Assembly: GCF_007096885.1 (NCBI RefSeq) | Contig: NZ_VJNO01000031.1 | Coordinates: 1-64,000, forward strand | Direction: 5' to 3' | DNA length: 64,000 nt | From: Streptomyces sp. 130 | GTDB taxonomy: Bacteria; Actinomycetota; Actinomycetes; Streptomycetales; Streptomycetaceae | Shown: positions 57,593-64,000 of the stretch, in pieces | Layout: the number at the start of each line of letters is the position of its first letter | Numbering within the stretch: the stretch's first letter is position 1 | The notes under the pieces: generated by a model | What the model saw: only the letters and a program-made list of their open reading frames with translations | What the model was told of the DNA's origin: nothing | Databases searched by the model: none | Position numbers and translations under genes: made by a program

Positions 57593-57639
57593 AGCGGCGA
57601 CGCGCGGCGCCCGCCCTCAGAGCCATGATCGGGAGACCC

Positions 57640-58407
57640 ATGCGCATCGGACTCTTCGCCACCTGTCTGGGAGACACACTCTTCCCCGAGGCGGTGCGAT
57701 CCACCGCGCTGCTGCTGGCCCGGCTCGGCCACGAGGTGGTGTTCCCGCCCGGCCAGACCTGTTGCGGCCAGATGCACGTCAACACCGGCTATCAGCGCGA
57801 GCCCGTTCCGCTGGTGCGCGACTTCGCCGCCCAGTTCGGCGACGGCTCCATCGAGGCCGTCGTCATGCCCTCGGGTTCCTGCGCCGGATCGGTCCGCCAC
57901 CAGCACCAGATCGTCGCCGAGCGGTACGGGGACGCGGCGCTGCGCGCGGGCGTCGCCACGGTCAGGGCGAAGACGTACGAGCTGTCCGAACTCCTGGTGG
58001 ACGTGCTGGGCGTGACCGACGTCGGCGCGTACTTCCCGCACCGGGTGACGTACCACCCCACCTGCCACTCGCTGCGCATGCTCAGGGTCGGCGACAAGCC
58101 GCTGCGGCTGCTGCGCGCCGTCGAGGCGATCGACCTGGTCGAGCTGGACGAGGCCGACGCCTGCTGCGGGTTCGGCGGCACCTTCGCCGTGAAGAACGCC
58201 GACACCTCGACGGCGATGCTCCAGGACAAGATGCGCAACGTCACCGCCACCGGAGCCGATGTGTGCACCGCCGGCGACTCCTCCTGCCTGATGCACATCG
58301 GCGGCGGGCTCTCCCGTATCAAGTCCGGAACGCGCACCCTGCACCTCGCCCAGATCCTCTCCTCCACCCGCACCTCGCCGCACGTCCTGACGGAGGCCGC
58401 CCGATGA
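57640..58407 (+). CDS. lutA: L-lactate oxidation complex protein LutA
   Basis: A 255-residue subunit of the LutABC L-lactate dehydrogenase complex, which oxidises lactate to pyruvate and feeds electrons to the respiratory chain. It carries two cysteine-rich CCG domains: PGQTCCGQMHVNTGY near residue 45, and YHPTCHSLR plus DACCGFGGTFAVKN near residues 145-185, which bind iron-sulfur clusters. The ATG at 57640 follows GGGAGA; an in-frame ATG at 57625 is an alternative. Its stop overlaps the lutB start (ATGA), and a LutR-type operator lies upstream. Confidence 0.94.
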   Translation: MRIGLFATCLGDTLFPEAVRSTALLLARLGHEVVFPPGQTCCGQMHVNTGYQREPVPLVRDFAAQFGDGSIEAVVMPSGSCAGSVRHQHQIVAERYGDAALRAGVATVRAKTYELSELLVDVLGVTDVGAYFPHRVTYHPTCHSLRMLRVGDKPLRLLRAVEAIDLVELDEADACCGFGGTFAVKNADTSTAMLQDKMRNVTATGADVCTAGDSSCLMHIGGGLSRIKSGTRTLHLAQILSSTRTSPHVLTEAAR

Positions 58408-59942
58408 GCGCAACCTTTCTCGGCATGCCCGCGACACCGCCCCGCTCCCCGTACGGCACGGGCAACCTTCGCGGCGACCGGAAGTTCCCCGCCGCCGCCC
58501 ACGACGAGCTGCGCAACGAGCAGCTGCGCCGCAACCTCGGCCGCGCCACCCACACCATCCGGGCCAAACGTCTGCACGTCACCGGCGAACTGCCCGACTG
58601 GGAGGAGCTGCGCGACGCCGGCGCGGCCATCAAGACCGACACCATGAACCGGCTCCCCGAACTCCTGGAAGAGCTGGAACGCAACGTCACGGCACGCGGC
58701 GGCACCGTCCACTGGGCACGCGACGGCGTCGAGGCCAACGAGATCGTCGCCCGGCTGGTCCGGGAGACGGGCAGCGACGAGGTCATCAAGGTCAAGTCGA
58801 TGGCCACCCAGGAAATCGGCCTCAACGAACACCTGGAATCCCTCGGCATCACCGCCCACGAGACCGACCTCGCCGAACTCATCGTCCAACTCGCCCACGA
58901 CAAGCCCTCGCACATCCTCGTCCCCGCCATCCACCGCAACCGGGACGAGATCCGGCAGATCTTCCTCAAGGAGATCCCCGGCGTCGACCCGGCCCTGGAC
59001 AACGTCCCCGCACATCTGGCCGCCGCCGCCCGCGCCTATCTGCGCGAGAAGTTCATGACCACCAAGGTGGCCGTCTCCGGGGCCAACTTCGGCATCGCCG
59101 AGACCGGCACCCTCTCCGTCGTCGAATCCGAGGGCAACGGCCGCATGTGCCTGACCCTCCCCGACACACTGATCACCGTCATGGGCATCGAGAAGGTCCT
59201 TCCGCGCTACCGGGACCTGGAGGTCTTCCTCCAGCTCCTGCCGCGCTCCTCCACGGGCGAGCGGATGAACCCGTACACCTCGATGTGGACCGGCGTCACC
59301 CCCGGCGACGGACCGCGGACCTTCCATCTGGTCCTCCTCGACAACGGCCGCACCGCCGCCCTCGCGGACCGCATCGGCCGCGAGGCGCTGAACTGCATCC
59401 GCTGCTCCGCCTGCCTCAACGTCTGCCCGGTGTACGAACGCGCCGGCGGGCACGCCTACGGCTCGACCTACCCCGGGCCGATCGGCGCGGTCCTCACCCC
59501 GCAGCTCGCCGGCATGGACGCGGTCAAGGGCGACCCGAACAGCTCGCTGCCGTACGCCTCAAGTCTCTGCGGGGCCTGCTTCGACGCCTGCCCCGTCAAG
59601 ATCGACATCCCCTCACTGCTGGTCGAGCTGCGCCACCAGCACACCGAGCGGTCCGGCACCACCGCCGAGAAGCTGGCCATGAAGGCGGCGGGCGCGGTGA
59701 TGAGCAGACCCAAGGTGTACACCGCCGCGCAGAAGGCGTCCCGGCTCGGCCGCGCCCTGGCCCGGGACGGGAAGCTCCCGGCGCTGCCCCCCCCGCTCAG
59801 CGGCTGGAGCGACAGCCGCGACACCCCCGCCCCGCCGAAGCAGACCTTCCGCGCCTGGCTCGCCTCGGCCGAGGGCGCGGCGGCCATGCGCGAGGCGTCC
59901 GCCGAGCACACCCGCAACCAGCAGCAGGAGGACGGCGCATGA
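58404..59942 (+). CDS. lutB: L-lactate oxidation complex protein LutB
   Basis: The 512-residue iron-sulfur subunit of the LutABC complex. The N-terminal LUD domain includes VHWARDGVEANEIVARLV, KSMATQEIGLNEHLES and VSGANFGIAETGTLSVVESEGN. Two 4Fe-4S motifs follow (CIRCSACLNVCPVY and CGACFDACPVK), about residues 333-400. The C-terminal ~100 residues form a basic, Ala-rich tail. Start and stop overlap lutA and lutC (ATGA at both ends), so all three subunits are translationally coupled. Confidence 0.95.
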   Translation: MSATFLGMPATPPRSPYGTGNLRGDRKFPAAAHDELRNEQLRRNLGRATHTIRAKRLHVTGELPDWEELRDAGAAIKTDTMNRLPELLEELERNVTARGGTVHWARDGVEANEIVARLVRETGSDEVIKVKSMATQEIGLNEHLESLGITAHETDLAELIVQLAHDKPSHILVPAIHRNRDEIRQIFLKEIPGVDPALDNVPAHLAAAARAYLREKFMTTKVAVSGANFGIAETGTLSVVESEGNGRMCLTLPDTLITVMGIEKVLPRYRDLEVFLQLLPRSSTGERMNPYTSMWTGVTPGDGPRTFHLVLLDNGRTAALADRIGREALNCIRCSACLNVCPVYERAGGHAYGSTYPGPIGAVLTPQLAGMDAVKGDPNSSLPYASSLCGACFDACPVKIDIPSLLVELRHQHTERSGTTAEKLAMKAAGAVMSRPKVYTAAQKASRLGRALARDGKLPALPPPLSGWSDSRDTPAPPKQTFRAWLASAEGAAAMREASAEHTRNQQQEDGA

Positions 59943-60571
59943 CGACCGCCCGTGAGACCGTGCTCGGCCGCGTCCGGGACGCGCTCGCCCTCGCCCCCGT
60001 CGGCGAGACCTCCGTCCCGCGCGGCTACCGCACCGGACGCACCCTCCCCGACGAGGAACGCCTCGCCCTCTTCACCGACCGGCTGGTCGACTACAAGGCG
60101 CAGGTCCACCCCTGCACCGCCGACCGCACCGCCGAGGTGATCGCCGAGGTGCTGCGGGACCGGGGCGCCGAGCGCGTCGGTGTGCCCCCGGGGCTCGACA
60201 CCGGGTGGCTGGCCGCGTACGACGGGGAGGTCCAGGAGGACTCCGCGGACATCCCGGCGCCGCGCCTGGACGCCCTCGACGGTGTCGTCACCGCGTCCGC
60301 CGCCGGCTGCGCCGAGACCGGCACCATCTTTCTGGACGGCTCGCCGGACCAGGGGCGGCGGGCGCTGTCCCTGGTGCCCGACCTCCATGTGTGCGTGGTC
60401 GACCTGTCGGCCGTCGAGGTGGGCGTCCCGGAGGCGGTGGCCCGGCTGGTGCCGGAACGCCCGACCACGCTGATCAGCGGGCCCTCCGCCACCTCCGACA
60501 TCGAGCTGGAGCGGGTCGAGGGCGTCCACGGCCCGCGCACCCTCGCGGTGGTGATCCGTACGGACGTCTAG
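59939..60571 (+). CDS. lutC: L-lactate oxidation complex protein LutC
   Basis: A 210-residue LUD-domain protein, the third LutABC component. It has the characteristic end-region TASAAGCAETGTIFLDG, RALSLVPDLHVCVV and LISGPSATSDIELERVEGVHGP. No cluster-binding Cys motifs are expected in this subunit. The ATG overlaps the lutB stop. It is the last gene of the operon; a TauE/SafE transporter gene follows 37 bases later and might be cotranscribed. Confidence 0.94.
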   Translation: MTTARETVLGRVRDALALAPVGETSVPRGYRTGRTLPDEERLALFTDRLVDYKAQVHPCTADRTAEVIAEVLRDRGAERVGVPPGLDTGWLAAYDGEVQEDSADIPAPRLDALDGVVTASAAGCAETGTIFLDGSPDQGRRALSLVPDLHVCVVDLSAVEVGVPEAVARLVPERPTTLISGPSATSDIELERVEGVHGPRTLAVVIRTDV

Positions 60572-60608
60572 GTGATCATGCCGGGCGGGATTACGCTTCC
60601 TGCCTGGC

Positions 60609-61376
60609 ATGGACACACTTACTCTCTGGCAACTGGCGGCACTGGCCGCGGCCTCCGCTCTCGTCGGCTTCTCCAAGACGGCCGTCAGCGGGGCCAACAC
60701 GATCAGCCTCGCGGTCTTCGCGGCGGTCCTCCCCGCCCGCGAGTCCACCGGGGTGCTGCTCCCGATCCTGATCGCCGGCGATGTGCTCGCCGTCCTCGTC
60801 TACCGGCGCCACGCGCACTGGCCGACCCTGCTGCGGCTCTTCCCGGCCGTCGCGGTGGGCGTGGCGGCGGGCACCCTGTTCATGATGTGGGCCGACGACG
60901 CCACCGTGCGGACCTCGATCGGCGCGATCCTGGTCTTCATGGCCGGCGTCACCGTCTGGCGCCGCCGCCGCGCGGAGTCCGGCGCGGAACCCGGCGCGGA
61001 GGACGGGCCGCCAACCGCCGGTGAACGGCTCAAGGCACGTTCGTACGGGGTGCTCGGCGGTTTCACGACCATGGTCGCCAACGCGGGCGGCCCGGTCATG
61101 TCGCTCTATCTCCTCTCGGCCGGATTCCGGAAACTGGGCTTCCTCGGCACCTCGGCGTGGTTCTTCCTGATCGTCAACACCTCGAAGGTGCCCTTCAGCG
61201 TGGGCCTCGGGCTGATCGACGGGCACTCCCTGCTCCTGGACGCCTGCCTGCTGCTGTTCGTGCTCCCGGGCGCCTGGGCCGGCCGCAGTTGCGTGGACCG
61301 CATCGACCAGCGGCTCTTCGAGCGCGTGGTCCTGGCCGCCACCGTCGCCGGCGGCCTCCAACTCCTCCTGAGCTGA
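60609..61376 (+). CDS. TauE/SafE family sulfite exporter-like membrane protein
   Basis: A 255-residue integral membrane protein with about eight hydrophobic helices. The family's two repeat signatures are FSKTAVSGANTISLAVFAAVLPARESTG in the first half and GGFTTMVANAGGPVMSLYLLSAG in the second. Members export sulfite, sulfoacetate or other organic anions. Its proximity to lutABC suggests lactate or pyruvate movement is conceivable, but this is only inference. The ATG at 60609 was chosen for the short spacing to lutC; no strong ribosome-binding site is seen. Confidence 0.88.
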   Translation: MDTLTLWQLAALAAASALVGFSKTAVSGANTISLAVFAAVLPARESTGVLLPILIAGDVLAVLVYRRHAHWPTLLRLFPAVAVGVAAGTLFMMWADDATVRTSIGAILVFMAGVTVWRRRRAESGAEPGAEDGPPTAGERLKARSYGVLGGFTTMVANAGGPVMSLYLLSAGFRKLGFLGTSAWFFLIVNTSKVPFSVGLGLIDGHSLLLDACLLLFVLPGAWAGRSCVDRIDQRLFERVVLAATVAGGLQLLLS

Positions 61377-61428
61377 CGGCCGTACGCCGACGGCCCCGCG
61401 GACACGCCGCCGCGTGCCGGCGCCCGGC

Positions 61429-61800
61429 TCAGGGAATCAGCAGCCAGTCCGAACCGATCGCGGCCACCAGCCCGACCGCCAGCAGCCAACTCCCCAGCCT
61501 CGTACGCCCGTTCCGGCTCAGCTCGATCACGATCCCGCAGAGGATCAGCGCCAGCCCGTACACCCCGACCACCAGGACGGACGCGCGGCTCGCGAGCCGC
61601 AGCCCGAGCACCACCGCCATCGCCGCCATGCCGGCGCAGGAGAGCACGATGCGCAGCCGTCTCGCCTGCCGCGGGGTCAGCCGGCGCGCGCCGGTGTCCC
61701 CGCCGTCCCCGAGGCCGTCCGCGGGTTCGTCCGTCACATCCCCGGCGGTGTCCTCGGCTATCGGGGCGTCCGCGGCCCGGTCCTGGTCAGAAGTGCTCAT
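61429..61800 (-). CDS. Small membrane protein of unknown function
   Basis: A 123-residue protein I do not recognise. An acidic N-terminal half (SDQDRAADAPIAEDTAGDV) ends in ARRLTPRQARRLR, then about three transmembrane helices follow (IVLSCAGMAAMAVVLGLRLA, VLVVGVYGLALILCGIVIEL, RLGSWLLAVGLVAAIGSDW). The ATG at 61800 is convergent with the TauE gene and is followed downstream by nothing notable. Confidence 0.75.
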   Translation of the reverse strand: MSTSDQDRAADAPIAEDTAGDVTDEPADGLGDGGDTGARRLTPRQARRLRIVLSCAGMAAMAVVLGLRLASRASVLVVGVYGLALILCGIVIELSRNGRTRLGSWLLAVGLVAAIGSDWLLIP

Positions 61801-61879
61801 GACGCGGGATCGTAGTGCTTCCACCCCGGCCGGTCCGCCGGTGTCAAGCAACACCGTCGAAACCCGGCCGAGTTGTGCC

Positions 61880-62374
61880 TCACGGGCGGCCCGCCCGCAG
61901 CCTCGGTGCCTCCGCCGCCGCGTCCACCGGACCCGCGCCCGTGCGCTCCACCCGCACCGCCAGCTCCCGGGCCCAGCCGGTGAGCCCCCCGAGCCCCATC
62001 CCGTGCGCCTCACCGGCCCCGTACGCCTCCAGCGCAGCCGCGCCGCGCCGCAGCAGCCGCGCCCCGCCCGTCGCGTTGCCCCGGGCGGCATGGGTCAGGC
62101 CCACGGCCAGCTGGGCGAGCCCGCGCCACAACTCCCGTTCCGCGTCCGGGCCCGCCTTCCACGCGTCCTCGAAGACCTCGTGCGCGTGGAACGGCATGCC
62201 CGCGTCCAGCAGCCGCTGCGCCTCGCGGACGGTCTCACCGGCGGTGCGTTCGACACCCTCCGGCTGGCGTTCCACCCCCGGTGTCCCGTACGGCAGCGGG
62301 CGGCCCAGCCCGTCACGGGGGCGCGCGTTGTGCGCCCGTCCCTCGGAGTCCCGGTCCCTGTGTGTCTCGTTCAC
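61880..62374 (-). CDS. DUF309 family protein
   Basis: A 164-residue protein with the helical DUF309 domain. The signature is RLLDAGMPFHAHEVFEDAWKAGPDAERELWRGLAQLAVGLTHAARGN, in which His and Glu residues of HAHEVFE and the Trp are strongly conserved. The family is widespread and of unknown function, possibly metal-binding. The GTG at 62374 (NETHRDRDSEGRAH) was chosen because a G-rich ribosome-binding site lies just upstream; the frame remains open further upstream without similarity. It is divergent from the truncated regulator. Confidence 0.85.
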   Translation of the reverse strand: MNETHRDRDSEGRAHNARPRDGLGRPLPYGTPGVERQPEGVERTAGETVREAQRLLDAGMPFHAHEVFEDAWKAGPDAERELWRGLAQLAVGLTHAARGNATGGARLLRRGAAALEAYGAGEAHGMGLGGLTGWARELAVRVERTGAGPVDAAAEAPRLRAGRP

Positions 62375-62484
62375 GCCCCCGATTGTGCCCCGCACCTGCG
62401 GCGAACTCTCCGAACCACTGTCCGCGGGGCCCCGAGCGCGACTAGGCTCGACCACCATGGTCACCACTTTGGGGGAGGGTAGGC

Positions 62485-64000
62485 ATGAAGCCGTCCCGGC
62501 CGCTTTATGAGCGCGAACCGGAACTCGCCACTGCCGCACAAGCCATCGACGCGCTCTGCGGGGCACAGGCCACCGGCGGGCTGCTGATCTACAGCGGCGA
62601 GGCAGGCATCGGCAAGACCGCGCTCCTGGAGGAGATCCAGGCCATGGCGGCGGACCGGTGCACGATCTGGTCGGCACGCGGCGGTGAGACGGTCACCTCG
62701 GTGCCGTTCCACGTCGTACGGCAGCTGCTCCAGCCGGCCCTGGTCCAGTTCCCGCCCGACGACATGCGGGCCCTGTTCGGCCCCTGGTTCGACAGCGCCG
62801 CCCCGGCTCTGGGGCTGGCCGAGCCCACCGGCCCGCAGCCCGATCCGCAGGGCGTGCGCGACGGCCTCGACTACGTCGTGAAGCGGCTCGCCTCCCGGCT
62901 CAGCCACCGCCCGCTGCTCCTCGTCATCGACGACGCCCACTGGGCGGACGGCGAGTCCCTGGCCTGGCTCTCCTCGTTCACCGCCCGCCTCGGCGACCTG
63001 CGCGTGCTGGTCGTGCAGGCCCACCGCCCCGAGGAGCTCGCCGCCCGGGAGGCCGCGCGCAACGCGGCGGACGGCCACCCCGCGCAGATCCGGGTCGCCC
63101 TGCGCGCCCTCACCCCGGACGCCACCGCCGAGCTGGTCCGCTCCACCCTCGGCGAGCACGCCGACGACCCGTTCTGCCGTGAGGTCTGGGCGGTCACCGG
63201 CGGCAACCCGTACGAGGCGGTCGAGCTCGTCGCCAAGGTCCAGGACAAGGAGCTGGTCCCGCTGGAGGAGTCCGCCGGGCTGCTGCGCGAACTCGGCGCC
63301 TCCGCCCGGGGCAGCGGCCTCGTCGCCCGCCTCGAACGACTCGGCACCAACGCCAACCGGTTCGCCTGGGCGGCCGCCGTCCTCGGCACCGACATCTCCC
63401 AGGACCTCGCCGCGCGACTGGCCGGGATGAGCCCGGCCGAGGCCGCGGACTGCACCGCCCGGCTGCGGGAGGCCCGTATCGTCAGCGGCTTCGACCCGCT
63501 GGAGTTCGTGCACCCGCTGATCGCCTCCGCCATCTACCGCTCGATCCCGCCGGCCACCCGCACCGCCATGCACGGGCGTGCCGCCTGGGCGATCACCAAC
63601 GCCGGACTCGGCCCCGCCGCGGCCTCCCGCCATCTGCTCGAAGTCCACCCGGACGACGACCAGGAACTCGTGGAGCAGCTGCGGGCCGCCGCGAAGCAGC
63701 ACCTCGCCGTCGGCGCCCCCGAGGCCGCCCGGCGCTGCCTGGAGCGCGCGCTCGAAGAGCCGCCGCGCCCCGACGTGCGCGCCACCCTGCTGTACGAGCT
63801 GGGCTGCGCGACGCTGCTCAGCTCCCCGGCCACCACGGTGCAGCATCTGCGGGCCGCCCTGGACATGCCCGGCCTCGTGGACGAACTGCGGGTGGACGCC
63901 ACGTTCCGGCTCGCCGCCGCGCTCTCCCACAACAACCAGCTCAAGGAGGCGGCCCTGGCCCTGGCGGCCGAGGCCGAGCGCACGGCACCGGGTCCCGGCC
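62485..64000 (+). CDS. Large AAA-ATPase LuxR-type regulator, 3' end cut by window
   Basis: Open frame from the ATG at 62485 to the window end (505 codons), so the C terminus is missing. The N terminus, RPLYEREPELATAAQAIDAL, leads to a P-loop (YSGEAGIGKTALLEE), and Walker B is LLLVIDDAHWADGESLAW. After the ATPase core are helical repeat-like segments (HGRAAWAITNAGLGPAAASRHLLEVHPDDD, LGCATLLSSPATTVQHLRAALDMPG) resembling MalT/LAL regulators. Such proteins normally end in a LuxR DNA-binding domain, expected beyond the window. GGGGGAGGG precedes the start. Often pathway-specific, but no target cluster is visible here. Confidence 0.9.
   Translation, partial: MKPSRPLYEREPELATAAQAIDALCGAQATGGLLIYSGEAGIGKTALLEEIQAMAADRCTIWSARGGETVTSVPFHVVRQLLQPALVQFPPDDMRALFGPWFDSAAPALGLAEPTGPQPDPQGVRDGLDYVVKRLASRLSHRPLLLVIDDAHWADGESLAWLSSFTARLGDLRVLVVQAHRPEELAAREAARNAADGHPAQIRVALRALTPDATAELVRSTLGEHADDPFCREVWAVTGGNPYEAVELVAKVQDKELVPLEESAGLLRELGASARGSGLVARLERLGTNANRFAWAAAVLGTDISQDLAARLAGMSPAEAADCTARLREARIVSGFDPLEFVHPLIASAIYRSIPPATRTAMHGRAAWAITNAGLGPAAASRHLLEVHPDDDQELVEQLRAAAKQHLAVGAPEAARRCLERALEEPPRPDVRATLLYELGCATLLSSPATTVQHLRAALDMPGLVDELRVDATFRLAAALSHNNQLKEAALALAAEAERTAPGPG

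Noticed and set aside
62461..63930. 489-codon minus-strand frame antisense to the truncated regulator
   Set aside because: Its translation is Gly/Arg-rich with no recognisable motif, while the opposite strand encodes a clear AAA ATPase with Walker motifs.

Overview
The window is very GC-rich, its third codon positions are almost all G or C, and GTG starts are frequent. The gene content (conservon operon, hopanoid/squalene operon, DUF2510 and DUF6126 proteins, STM4011-4015 cluster) indicates a Streptomyces or close relative. From memory, gene order resembles the Streptomyces coelicolor chromosome around SCO6737-SCO6800; I could not check this. The first ~180 bases are homopolymeric G junk, so position 1 is probably a contig edge. 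The right edge cuts a large AAA/LuxR-type regulator.

Layout. 185-6981: tex, a SCO6745-like protein, a crotonase-fold protein lacking both classical catalytic glutamates, an RsbW-like ATP-binding protein, isopentenyl-diphosphate isomerase (idi) and a CDF metal exporter. 7346-14405: a tightly packed seven-gene block (DUF5941/CDP-alcohol phosphotransferase with an apparent CTG start, nucleotidyltransferase, glycerol-1-phosphate-dehydrogenase-like enzyme, second CDP-alcohol phosphotransferase, family 2 glycosyltransferase, TagGH-like ABC exporter). It looks like a pathway making and exporting an unidentified phosphodiester-linked polyol or lipid head group. 14844-26545: the hopanoid operon hpnC-hpnD-hpnE-polyprenyl synthase-shc-hpnG-hpnH-dxs-hpnO. 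It supplies isoprenoid precursor (dxs, with idi nearby), builds squalene, cyclises it to hopene and extends the side chain. An ispG gene that I remember between hpnH and dxs in S. coelicolor is absent here; a hairpin occupies that gap.

26590-30778: an XRE/cupin regulator with a palindromic operator covering its ribosome-binding site, a DUF6126 membrane peptide, a tyrosine phosphatase, a c-di-AMP (ydaO-type) riboswitch leading into a LysM/M23 cell-wall peptidase, and an SGNH hydrolase. 30798-36920: the STM4011-STM4015 cluster (two radical SAM enzymes, an alkaline-phosphatase-fold hydrolase, an ATP-grasp-like protein and two LRR proteins) of unknown function, with STM4015 duplicated. 37097-42079: a DUF6745 protein with a small companion, a Glu/Leu/Phe/Val dehydrogenase-TetR unit with operator, and a metallo-beta-lactamase-fold lipase. 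42431-46417: a conservon (cvnA-D plus a GAF protein). 46670-47311: tRNA-Pro(GGG) followed by an alpha/beta-hydrolase pseudogene.

47406-56622: HAD hydrolase, GntR regulator divergent from a Gfo/Idh/MocA oxidoreductase, a long-form GAPDH convergent with an EF-G paralogue, DUF2510 protein, methyltransferase and an NTF2-like protein. 56737-60571: a FadR-type regulator and lutABC lactate-oxidation operon that share a 15-bp palindromic operator. 60609-64000: TauE/SafE transporter, a membrane protein, a DUF309 protein and the truncated regulator. No CRISPR array, prophage or intact insertion sequence was seen.
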